This document shows, piece by piece, positions 54,207 through 61,758 of a DNA stretch of 64,000 nucleotides (its first letter is position 1; each line of letters begins with the position of its first letter). Where the stretch lies: positions 1-64,000 of the forward strand of contig NZ_FOAV01000014.1 in assembly GCF_900109745.1 (NCBI RefSeq). Direction: 5' to 3'. The position numbers were made by a program, and so were the translations under genes. Source of the DNA: Roseateles sp. YR242 (lineage in GTDB: Bacteria; Pseudomonadota; Gammaproteobacteria; Burkholderiales; Burkholderiaceae_C). The notes under the pieces are model-generated. The model ran no database searches, was not told the origin of the DNA, and saw nothing but the letters and a program-made list of their open reading frames with translations.

Positions 54207-55028
54207 TCAGCCCGCCCAGCGTCCGCCGCTGGCGCGAGGCTGGCCGCCCAGGTCATGCCGAAGCGACGCTTCCTCAAAACCGCGTTCCCGCAGCAGTGAA
54301 GCGACGGCATCGGCCTGATCCCAGCCATGTTCCAGCAGCAGCCAGCCGCCCGGCCGAAGCCAATGTGGCGCTTGCTGCGTCAAGTGACCAAGGTCAGCCA
54401 GTCCGTTACCTTCCGGTGTAAGGGCGCTGCGGGGTTCGTGACGTAATGCCTGCAGATGCTGGTCGTCGCCCGCGACATAGGGCGGGTTGCTGACGATCAG
54501 GTCAAACGGTGCCTGCCCGGCCAGCGGTTCGAACCAGCTGCCTTCATGCGCCTGCACGGCCAGCCCCAGCCGGGTGGCGTTGTCCTGGGCCACCGCCAAG
54601 GCGCCGGGGCTGGCGTCCACCATGTGGATCACGGCATCCGGCCGCTGCGACGCCAGGGCCAGCGCGATGGCGCCGCTGCCCGTGCCCAGGTCCACCACCC
54701 GCGGAGCGGTCAGGCCCTGCAGGCGCTCCAGAGCCCAATGCACCAGCACTTCCGTGTCCGGACGCGGTACCAGGGTGTCCGGAGTCACGCGCAGCCGCAG
54801 CCCGAAGAACTCCTTGTCGCCCACCAGATAGGCCAGCGGCACCTCGTCCAGCCGGCGAGCCAGCCAATCCTGGAAGCGTTGCTGCTGCCCGGCCGTGAGT
54901 GGATCGGTGTCATGGGCGATCAGCCAGCTGCGCTTGCAGCCCAGTACCGCCTGCAGCAGATACTGCGCCTCCGCGCGGGGCAGGCCGGCCGCGACGGCGG
55001 CACGCAGGGCGCCCGAGACGTTCATCAT
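54207..55028 (-). CDS. prmC: Peptide chain release factor N5-glutamine methyltransferase PrmC
   Basis: PrmC methylates the Gln of the GGQ motif in release factors. The 273-residue protein has an N-terminal helical domain, the SAM motif [16 protein letters not shown] (about residues 110-125) and the catalytic NPPY motif in [12 protein letters not shown] (near residue 180). The start codon overlaps the prfA stop (ATGA at 55025-55028), so enzyme and substrate are co-translated. Confidence 0.95.
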   Translation of the reverse strand: MMNVSGALRAAVAAGLPRAEAQYLLQAVLGCKRSWLIAHDTDPLTAGQQQRFQDWLARRLDEVPLAYLVGDKEFFGLRLRVTPDTLVPRPDTEVLVHWALERLQGLTAPRVVDLGTGSGAIALALASQRPDAVIHMVDASPGALAVAQDNATRLGLAVQAHEGSWFEPLAGQAPFDLIVSNPPYVAGDDQHLQALRHEPRSALTPEGNGLADLGHLTQQAPHWLRPGGWLLLEHGWDQADAVASLLRERGFEEASLRHDLGGQPRASGGRWAG

Positions 55029-56113
55029 GCACGCCCCTCCAGCGCCGCGAGCTGTTCCGCCGCCTGCGCCTGCTGCAGGCCCTGGAGCACATCCGCCAGG
55101 TCGCCGTCCATGATGGCGCCCAGCTTGTAGAGCGTCAGGTTGATGCGGTGGTCGGTGAACCGGCCCTGCGGGAAGTTGTAGGTGCGGATCCGGTCACTGC
55201 GGTCGCCGCTGCCGATCAGGCTCTTGCGCTGGGCCGCTTCCTTGGCTGCGCGTTCGTTGCGGTCCTTGTCCCGCAAGCGCGCTGCGAGCACGGCCATGGC
55301 CTTGGCCTTGTTGCGGTGCTGGCTGCGGTCGTCCTGGCATTCCGCCACCAGGCCGGTGGGCAGGTGGGTGATGCGGATCGCGCTGTCGGTCTTGTTGACG
55401 TGCTGGCCACCGGCGCCGCTGGCGCGGAAGGTGTCGATGCGCAGGTCGGCCGGGTTGAGCTGGATCTCCTCCGCCTCGTCCGGCTCCGCCATCACCGCCA
55501 CGGTGCAGGCACTGGTGTGAATGCGCCCCTGCGATTCGGTCGCCGGCACCCGCTGCACGCGGTGGCCACCGGATTCAAACTTGAGCCGGCCATACACCCC
55601 GTCGCCCTCCAGCCGCAGCACCAGTTCCTTGTAGCCACCCAGGTCGGATTCGTTGGACGACAGCACCTCATGGCGCCAGCCCTGGCTCTCGGCAAACCGG
55701 GTGTACATGCGGGCCAGGTCGCCCGCAAAGAGCGCCGACTCATCACCGCCGGTCCCGGCCCGGATTTCCAGGAAGGCCGGCCGTTCGTCGTCCGGGTCCT
55801 TGGGGATCAGGGCCAGTTGCAGCGCCTGGTCCAGTTCGGCCATGTCAGCTTCGGCGGCGGTGATTTCCTCCCGCGCCATGGCCATCATCTCGGCGTCGCC
55901 ACTGTCCAGCAGCTCCCGCGCGGCGGCCAGGTCACTTTCGCGCTGCTGGTAGCGCTGGTAACGCGCCACCAGCGAGGACACTTCCGCCTGCTCACGAGTG
56001 AGGGCGCGGTAGCGCTTCATGTCGGCCGCGACGCTGCCGTCGGCCAGCGTGTTGTCCAGCTCGACCAGGCGGAAGCCGAGGCGCTCGAATTGTTGGCGAA
56101 GGGTGTCGTTCAT
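55025..56113 (-). CDS. prfA: Peptide chain release factor 1
   Basis: RF1 terminates translation at UAA and UAG. The 362-residue protein has the GGQ motif at residues 235-237 in [16 protein letters not shown], and a stop-codon recognition region of the RF1 class. It is the substrate of PrmC encoded immediately downstream. hemA lies about 200 bases upstream on the same strand. Confidence 0.97.
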   Translation of the reverse strand: MNDTLRQQFERLGFRLVELDNTLADGSVAADMKRYRALTREQAEVSSLVARYQRYQQRESDLAAARELLDSGDAEMMAMAREEITAAEADMAELDQALQLALIPKDPDDERPAFLEIRAGTGGDESALFAGDLARMYTRFAESQGWRHEVLSSNESDLGGYKELVLRLEGDGVYGRLKFESGGHRVQRVPATESQGRIHTSACTVAVMAEPDEAEEIQLNPADLRIDTFRASGAGGQHVNKTDSAIRITHLPTGLVAECQDDRSQHRNKAKAMAVLAARLRDKDRNERAAKEAAQRKSLIGSGDRSDRIRTYNFPQGRFTDHRINLTLYKLGAIMDGDLADVLQGLQQAQAAEQLAALEGRA

Positions 56114-56310
56114 GGCGGTGGGCTCGCTGCGCTGGATGAGTGCGCGCTGTCGGGCGTTGGGCCTCGCTCCGAAGGGGGTGGGTGCAGGCCGAATGGTGGG
56201 GAGCCGGACCGGCTGACCGGCGCACGGGCCAGTCTGGGTGCGGTGCGCGAGATGCGCAGGGGGCTCGCTGGGCCGGGCGCTGTGGGCCCGGCGTTGCCAA
56301 TGGAGCGTCG

Positions 56311-57657
56311 CTAAGACTCGGCGCTGTCGCGGCCTGCGGCACCGCCGCCGGACCCATCGACCTCCCGCGCGGTGTTGCGCAGGAAGAGCCGCGAAACGGT
56401 CTGGGCCATGGCCAGACGTTGCTCACCATCGCTGCTGTTGAGCTCCGCCATGGCGCCGTGCAGCATCTTCTGCGTGAGCCCCTTGGACAGGGCTTCCAGC
56501 ACGGTATCGATGTCCTGGCCCTTGGCCAGCATCTTGCGGGCGCGCTGGATTTCGGCCTGGCGCCAGGTGTCGGCTTGCTGGTGCAGGGCCTGGATCAGCG
56601 GCACCGTGTGGCGCTGGCCCAGCCAGTGCACAAAACTCTGCACGCCGTTTTCGATGATGGCTTCCGCCTGCTGGACCGCCGCCTGGCGCTTTTCGCCAGC
56701 GGTCTGGACCAGTTGGGAGAGATCGTCCACGGTGTAGAGATAGACGTCGTCCAGTTGAGCGACTTCGGGTTCGATGTCCCGCGGTACGGCCAGGTCCACC
56801 ATGAACATCGGGCGGTGTTTGCGGCGCTTGAGCGCGCGTTCCACGGCGCCCAGGCCGATCAGCGGGAGGCTGGAGGCGGTGCAGGAGATCACCGCATCAA
56901 ATTCATGCAGGCGCTGCGGCAGGTCTACCAGCCGCACCGCTTCGGCGCCCAGGTGGGTGGCCAGCTTCTGCCCGCGCTCCAAGGTGCGGTTGGCGACCGC
57001 CAGGCCCTTGGGGCCCTTGGCGGCGAAGTGCGTGCCGACCAGTTCGATCATTTCGCCCGCACCGACCAGCAGCACGCGGATGTCGGCCAGGTTTTCAAAC
57101 AGTTGCGATGCCAGCCGAACCGAGGCGGCCGCCATGCTGATGGAGTGGCTGCCAATTTCGGTGGAGCTGCGGACTTCCTTGGCCACCGAGAAACTGCGCT
57201 GGAACAGCTGGTGCAGCGTGGTGCCCAGCGTGCCGGCCTGCTCCGCCTCCCGGACGGCCTGCTTGAGCTGGCCGAGGATCTGCGGTTCACCCAGCACCAT
57301 CGAGTCCAGCCCGCTGGCCACGCGGAAGGCGTGCCGTGCGGCCTTGCTGTCTTCCGCCACGTAGGCATGGTCCATCAGCGTGGCACTGCCGACGCCGCCC
57401 ATGCCGGCCAGCCAGTCCACTGCCGGGCGCACCATATCGGGGCTGCCGGCCACATAGAGCTCGGTACGGTTGCAGGTGGACAGCAGGGCGGCTTCAGGGA
57501 GATCTGGCGAGCGGCGGGCTGCCGCACGAGCGCCCTGGCCGAGCTGGTCCGTGAAACCTTGAAGCGTGGGAGCCAGTTGCTCCAGGGTGAACGCGAACCG
57601 TCCGCGCAGGTCCAAAGGCGCGGACTGATGGTTCAAGCCAAGAGCAAAGACCGTCAT
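56311..57657 (-). CDS. hemA: Glutamyl-tRNA reductase
   Basis: HemA reduces Glu-tRNA to glutamate-1-semialdehyde at the entry to haem synthesis by the C5 pathway. The 448-residue protein has the catalytic Cys62 in [11 protein letters not shown], the [10 protein letters not shown] segment, an NADPH motif VLLVGAGEM near residue 195 and a C-terminal dimerisation domain. ATG 57657 gives the standard [10 protein letters not shown] start, and a perfect -10 lies 11 bases upstream. The C-terminal tail is Gly/Ser-rich. Confidence 0.96.
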   Translation of the reverse strand: MTVFALGLNHQSAPLDLRGRFAFTLEQLAPTLQGFTDQLGQGARAAARRSPDLPEAALLSTCNRTELYVAGSPDMVRPAVDWLAGMGGVGSATLMDHAYVAEDSKAARHAFRVASGLDSMVLGEPQILGQLKQAVREAEQAGTLGTTLHQLFQRSFSVAKEVRSSTEIGSHSISMAAASVRLASQLFENLADIRVLLVGAGEMIELVGTHFAAKGPKGLAVANRTLERGQKLATHLGAEAVRLVDLPQRLHEFDAVISCTASSLPLIGLGAVERALKRRKHRPMFMVDLAVPRDIEPEVAQLDDVYLYTVDDLSQLVQTAGEKRQAAVQQAEAIIENGVQSFVHWLGQRHTVPLIQALHQQADTWRQAEIQRARKMLAKGQDIDTVLEALSKGLTQKMLHGAMAELNSSDGEQRLAMAQTVSRLFLRNTAREVDGSGGGAAGRDSAES

Positions 57658-57667
57658 GATGGCGCCG

Positions 57668-57673
57668 ATTATA
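57668..57673 (-). promoter_or_regulatory. -10 element of hemA
   Basis: The minus strand reads TATAAT here, a perfect -10. It begins only 11 bases before ATG 57657, so transcripts would be almost leaderless. No good -35 is seen at 17 bases. Confidence 0.5.
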
Positions 57674-57789
57674 AAATTCCTGACGAACTCCCGCACCTCC
57701 ATGGGGAAAGCCCAGCGCTGTTCCGTCAAGGATGCGTTGGTTTCTCTCTTCTGGACGGTTGTTTTCCCATCAAACCGAATGAGTCACGC

Positions 57790-58074
57790 TTGAACCCCCT
57801 GGACGTCGTCTGGCATCTCTGCAACCTGTTCATCCCGGCCTGGGCCGTGGCCGTGCTGATGGCCCTGGCCCTCAAGCTGCTGTGGCGGGAGCGCGCCCGG
57901 GGTATGGCGTGGTCCAGCCTGGCGCTCTGGGGCGCGGCCGGCGGCTCAATGGCGGCGCTGTTTGCGGTGCTGATCTTCGGGCGGGACGGCAGCATGGCCG
58001 GTTACGGCCTGATCCTGCTGGGGGTCACCATCCCGCAGTGGGGGCTGACCTGGCAGAAGTCGCCCAACAGCTGA
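57790..58074 (+). CDS. Small conserved-looking membrane protein
   Basis: This 94-residue product is predicted to have three membrane helices (WHLCNLFIPAWAVAVLMALALK..., SSLALWGAAGGSMAALFAVLI, and GYGLILLGVTIPQW). The start is TTG 57790 (MNPLDVVWHL); the frame is open upstream into hemA antisense but without features. It is divergent from hemA. I recall similar small proteins beside hemA in betaproteobacteria, but no function can be assigned. Confidence 0.6.
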   Translation: MNPLDVVWHLCNLFIPAWAVAVLMALALKLLWRERARGMAWSSLALWGAAGGSMAALFAVLIFGRDGSMAGYGLILLGVTIPQWGLTWQKSPNS

Positions 58075-58163
58075 GCGGCCGACCCCAAGGGCCTGTACCC
58101 ACGGCCGGGCGCCCTGCAGGCCGGCCTTGAGGCCAGTATTGCGGCGGCCTTGCCGCCGGGCGT

Positions 58164-58235
58164 TGAGTAGGCCCTGTGGCCAGTCGCTGAGTAGGCCCTG
58201 CGGCCGGTCGTTGAGTCGGCCCTGCGGCCTTAGGC
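58164..58235. repeat. 24-bp tandem repeat x 3 over the miaB stop codon
   Basis: Three head-to-tail 24-base units begin at 58164, 58188 and 58212 with consensus TGAGTAGGCCCTGYGGCCRG followed by TCGY; the third diverges at its end. The miaB stop codon (58230-58232) falls in the third unit and forms the loop of GCGGCC-TTA-GGCCGC (58224-58238). Confidence 0.8.
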
Positions 58236-59615
58236 CGCCGACGACTCCGTCAACGGCACTTCCGCCCGCAACGAGTGGGCAAAGGCCTCGGTGATGCGCA
58301 GCGGGATCAGCTGGTGCATCAGCCGTTCATGGCCCTTGAAGTTGACGATGCGGTTGCATTCCGTACGGCCCATCAATTCCGTGGCATCCCGGCGCGCGTG
58401 GCCGGAGACCAGCACCTGCACCGTCTTGCCCACCAGTTCCTGGTTGTAGCGGATGGCGGTGGCCTCGATCTCGGCTTGCAGCTCCTGCAGCCGGCGGACC
58501 TTCACCTCATGGGGCGTGTCGTCCTGCAGGTTGGCGGCGGGGGTGCCGGGGCGAGGGCTGAAGATGAAGCTGAAGGAGGCGTCGAAACCGACGTCGCGCA
58601 CCAGCTGCATGGTCTTGGCATGGTCCTCGTCCGTCTCGCCGGGGAAGCCGACGATGAAGTCGCTGGCGATGCGGATGTCGGGGCGCACCGCGCGCAGGCG
58701 CCGCACGATGCTCTTGAACTGCAAGGCCGTGTAGCCGCGCTTCATGGCGCTGAGGATGCGGTCGCTGCCATGCTGCACCGGCAGGTGCACATGGTTCACC
58801 AGCTTGGGAATCTTGCCGTAGGCATCGATCAGGCGCTGGCTGAACTCGTTGGGGTGGCTGGTGGTGTAGCGGATGCGCTCAATCCCGGGGATCTCGGCCA
58901 CATACTCCAGCAGCAGGGCGAAGTCGGCAATCTCGACGCCGGTCTCTGCGCCCTCCACCGCTTCATCCAGGTCCGCCCCCATGCCTGCGCTCATCCGGCC
59001 GCGGTAGGCGTTGACGTTCTGTCCCAGCAGCGTCACTTCCTTCACACCCTGGTCCGCCAGGCCCGCCACTTCCTCCAGCACATCCTCGAACGGACGGCTC
59101 ACTTCTTCGCCGCGGGTGTAGGGCACCACGCAGTAGGAGCAGTACTTGGAGCAGCCTTCCATGATCGAGACAAAGGCGCTGGCGCCTTCGACCCGGGCGG
59201 GCGGCAGGTTGTCGAACTTCTCAATTTCCGGGAAGCTGATGTCCACCTGCGGGCGCAGCTGCGACTGGCGCTGCGCCAGCATCTGCGGCAGGCGGTGCAG
59301 CGTCTGCGGGCCGAACACCACGTCGACATACGGCGCGCGTTCGATGATGGCCGCCCCTTCCTGGCTGGCGACGCAGCCGCCCACGCCGATCAGCGTGCCC
59401 TTGGCTTTCAGGTGCTTGATGCGCCCCAGGTCGGAGAACACTTTCTCCTGCGCCTTTTCCCGCACCGAGCAGGTGTTGAACAGGATCAGGTCGGCCTGTT
59501 CCACGTCGGTGGTGGGCTCGTAGCCCTCGGCGGCGCGCAGTACATCGGCCATCTTGTCCGAGTCGTACTCGTTCATCTGGCAGCCGAAGGTCTTGATGAA
59601 CACTTTCTTGGTCAT
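58230..59615 (-). CDS. miaB: tRNA-2-methylthio-N6-isopentenyladenosine synthase MiaB
   Basis: MiaB adds the 2-methylthio group to i6A37 in tRNAs. The 461-residue radical-SAM protein has the auxiliary cluster ligands Cys12, Cys49 and Cys81, the radical-SAM motif Cys155, Cys159, Cys162 in [16 protein letters not shown], and a C-terminal TRAM domain. It starts [20 protein letters not shown], diagnostic for MiaB. Its stop codon lies in a 24-bp tandem repeat. The next upstream gene is the secreted protein at 59766. Confidence 0.96.
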   Translation of the reverse strand: MTKKVFIKTFGCQMNEYDSDKMADVLRAAEGYEPTTDVEQADLILFNTCSVREKAQEKVFSDLGRIKHLKAKGTLIGVGGCVASQEGAAIIERAPYVDVVFGPQTLHRLPQMLAQRQSQLRPQVDISFPEIEKFDNLPPARVEGASAFVSIMEGCSKYCSYCVVPYTRGEEVSRPFEDVLEEVAGLADQGVKEVTLLGQNVNAYRGRMSAGMGADLDEAVEGAETGVEIADFALLLEYVAEIPGIERIRYTTSHPNEFSQRLIDAYGKIPKLVNHVHLPVQHGSDRILSAMKRGYTALQFKSIVRRLRAVRPDIRIASDFIVGFPGETDEDHAKTMQLVRDVGFDASFSFIFSPRPGTPAANLQDDTPHEVKVRRLQELQAEIEATAIRYNQELVGKTVQVLVSGHARRDATELMGRTECNRIVNFKGHERLMHQLIPLRITEAFAHSLRAEVPLTESSAA

Positions 59616-59765
59616 GGCAAGGACTCCAGGCCCGGTGCTTCAAAAGCCCGGGCCGTGCAGGGGCGCTGGACGGTCTATCGGAACAGAAAACGCGTCAGCG
59701 AAATATCAGGGGTGCAGCCAGCCTGGAGCGGGTTGCACGCGGACCACGGATTCACCGCCGTGCCA

Positions 59766-60236
59766 TCACCACCAGGACGACTTGGTCCATTTCTGGTTGG
59801 CAGCATCAAAAGCCCATTCAGAGGCTTCCTTGTAGTTGCTCGGCCACGGCTTGTTGGCCAGCTCGACGCTGTTGAGCACCCACACATCCATCAGCAGGCC
59901 GCTGATATCCACCGTGTAATGGACCGTCAGCTTCTGGCCCGCGATGGTGTTGGAGAGCGCCACCATGTCGTTCGCGTCCTTGATGCGGGCGCCGGGGGCC
60001 AGGCGCGCGCTCTTGCCGTTGAGGGTGACCTCGGGAGGGACGCCCACCACGAGAACACCCCGCAGGGCCTTGGCCGGGAAGAATCGGTGGCCGATGGCGG
60101 CCTGGGCCTGCGCGGTCTGGGGCAGGAGGGCGGTGCCAACGGTGGCGGTGAAGACGGCAATGCTGGCAGCCAGGGCTCGAAGGGCACGTTGAGGTGCGCG
60201 CGAGCCGGGCCGGGCGGGCATGGCACAGCGATACAT
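59766..60236 (-). CDS. Secreted protein of unknown function
   Basis: I do not recognise a named family. The 156-residue product has a basic N-terminus and a hydrophobic core (ALRALAASIAVFTATVGTALL) with cleavage probably at AQA near residue 45. The mature part is about 110 residues with PPEVTLNGKSARLAPGARI and NTIAGQKLTVHYTVD, which look like a small beta fold. It ends in a run of aromatic and charged residues (KWTKSSWW). Start at 60236 or 60221 are both possible. It is in line with miaB on minus, 150 bases upstream. Confidence 0.65.
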   Translation of the reverse strand: MYRCAMPARPGSRAPQRALRALAASIAVFTATVGTALLPQTAQAQAAIGHRFFPAKALRGVLVVGVPPEVTLNGKSARLAPGARIKDANDMVALSNTIAGQKLTVHYTVDISGLLMDVWVLNSVELANKPWPSNYKEASEWAFDAANQKWTKSSWW

Positions 60237-60354
60237 GGTGTAGATCCAGTGGCTGCGAAAAGCGGCAAGTGTAGCGGCTGCGGGGCCACGGCGGCATGGG
60301 GCGCCGCAGGGCTTACACGGTGTGACCAGGCGCTTGACTCGCTGGCGGGCCAAC

Positions 60355-60424
60355 GGGCCGACCAGAGCGGGCCGACCAGAGCGAGCCGACCAGAGCGGGC
60401 CGACGGGAGCGGGCCGACGGGAGC
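60355..60424. repeat. 14-bp tandem repeat x 5
   Basis: Five consecutive 14-base units start at 60355, 60369, 60383, 60397 and 60411 with consensus GGGCCGACCAGAGC or GGGCCGACGGGAGC. They lie 20 bases beyond the L,D-transpeptidase stop. Fourteen bases is not a multiple of three, which argues against a coding repeat. Confidence 0.85.
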
Positions 60425-60444
60425 GTTCCGTTCGGGGCGCCTGT

Positions 60445-61269
60445 TCAGAGCGGTCGAGCCGCGTTGCGCGCCTGCGGCGCCGTGTTCATCGCAACGGGGC
60501 GTTCCGCCATCGCTGGTGGCTCGGGCAGCACATAGACCACACCCGCGCCATGACCCAGCGTGGGGCGGACGACCTGGTCGAAGAAGTCGCCAGTGACGAT
60601 GACGCAACCGAGCGAGATGCGGTTGTCTTCCGGGGTGGCGGAGGCCAGCCGCTCGGCGCGGCGCTCGCTGGCGGGGGACGGGCGCAGGCGGTGGATGGCA
60701 AAGGCGGCGTCGTAGTCCACCCAGATCACGGCTTCCCCCTTGAGGTTGCGGCCGGGCAGGGTGTCGTAGCGGCCGGAGGGGGTGGTGCGCAGCGCAGGAG
60801 GAATGCCGGTGGCGACCATCTCGCCGACGTTCGGGGCAAGGTCGTCTCCACGGGCCAGGCCGAGCAGGGCGGGGGTGGCGCCGGTGAGCTGGCCGTCGGC
60901 ATTGAAGACAAACAGGCGGGCGTCCTTCTTGTCCACCACGGCGAAGGGAAGGCCGCGGGCGTCACCGCCTTCAAAGGCCATGCGGGCCATCTGGCGGGCT
61001 TCGGTAGAGATGCTAGCGTCACGAAAGTCCACCTGCTGCAGACGTGCCGACCTTGACGTGCTGGCGGTGAGCACACGAGAGGCCGGCTTCGTGGCGGACT
61101 GGGAGGGCAGCGGCGCGGGCAGTGGTGCCCGGGAGGGCGCCGGCAGGGCGTCGCCCGGGGTCGCCGCAGGCGCGAGTTCGGCCGCGTGGGCAGGCTCGCC
61201 GGCCAGCACCATGCTCATGACCACGGCACCCCACACGCCGTGCCAACCCAATAACAACAACCCTTTCAT
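60445..61269 (-). CDS. L,D-transpeptidase family (YkuD-like) protein
   Basis: The 274-residue protein has a Sec signal peptide (cleavage near AHA, residue 29), a Pro/Ala/Ser-rich linker to about residue 70, and a YkuD-like domain with AIHRLRPS and the catalytic segment RISLGCVIV carrying the Ser-x-Gly-Cys motif. The domain would use cysteine to cross-link peptidoglycan or attach proteins to it. The classical HGT spacing before SLGC is altered (a His at AIH, then about 27 residues), so a divergent catalytic family is possible. A 14-bp tandem repeat follows it. Confidence 0.8.
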   Translation of the reverse strand: MKGLLLLGWHGVWGAVVMSMVLAGEPAHAAELAPAATPGDALPAPSRAPLPAPLPSQSATKPASRVLTASTSRSARLQQVDFRDASISTEARQMARMAFEGGDARGLPFAVVDKKDARLFVFNADGQLTGATPALLGLARGDDLAPNVGEMVATGIPPALRTTPSGRYDTLPGRNLKGEAVIWVDYDAAFAIHRLRPSPASERRAERLASATPEDNRISLGCVIVTGDFFDQVVRPTLGHGAGVVYVLPEPPAMAERPVAMNTAPQARNAARPL

Positions 61270-61758
61270 ACCGCTTGCTACCCCATCGTCGTGAAGACCA
61301 ACCGCTGTCTTCCGGGGGCGGATATTACGAAGGGATGGCCGCTTTCAGGCGGTAATCAGGCGGGGAAAACGCCCCGGATTTTCCCTGGGAGCGAGAAGAG
61401 GGCGGCGTGCGTTTGAAAGTACCGGGGTGCGTGCGGGCGGCGTACAGGTTGGCGGCGGTGTGGCGGGGCCGGGTGGATGTCGTGCGCCGTAAGCCTGCTG
61501 CGCGGTGGCGGGGGCATGGCTTTGCGGTTCGCGTGCCCTCGTTGCATGCCCTCGCCAGGCCCTCCATTTTTGGGTGGCCGTTAGGGATAGCACGGGCGCT
61601 TCTCGCCCCGTAACCATGGGAGCGTGCGCATGATGCGCGCGTCATTCGCGTAGCGTGCTGGAATCGCTTGCCCAGAACGCCGCATTACGGTGCAGCAACA
61701 AGCGCGTCTGTGCGCGTACAGACAATTCAACAATGACAATGAAATCGGGAACTCGACC
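61270..61758. other. Intergenic DNA before the second RND pump
   Basis: I see no credible gene in these 489 bases. The region holds a GCGCAT-G-ATGCGC palindrome (61626-61638) and the inverted repeat at 61706-61723 listed separately. Promoters of the L,D-transpeptidase (minus) and the pump (plus) must be here, but no convincing -35/-10 pair was seen. Confidence 0.4.
61706..61723. promoter_or_regulatory. Inverted repeat GTCTGT-N6-ACAGAC upstream of RND pump
   Basis: A perfect 6-bp inverted repeat with a 6-base spacer ends 36 bases before the pump start codon. Size and position suit a repressor operator such as a TetR-type site, but no regulator gene is in view. Confidence 0.45.

Noticed and set aside
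60355..60424. CRISPR-like or iteron array (origin of replication)
   Set aside because: Units of 14 bases without spacers and no replication-initiation gene; simple tandem repeat is enough.
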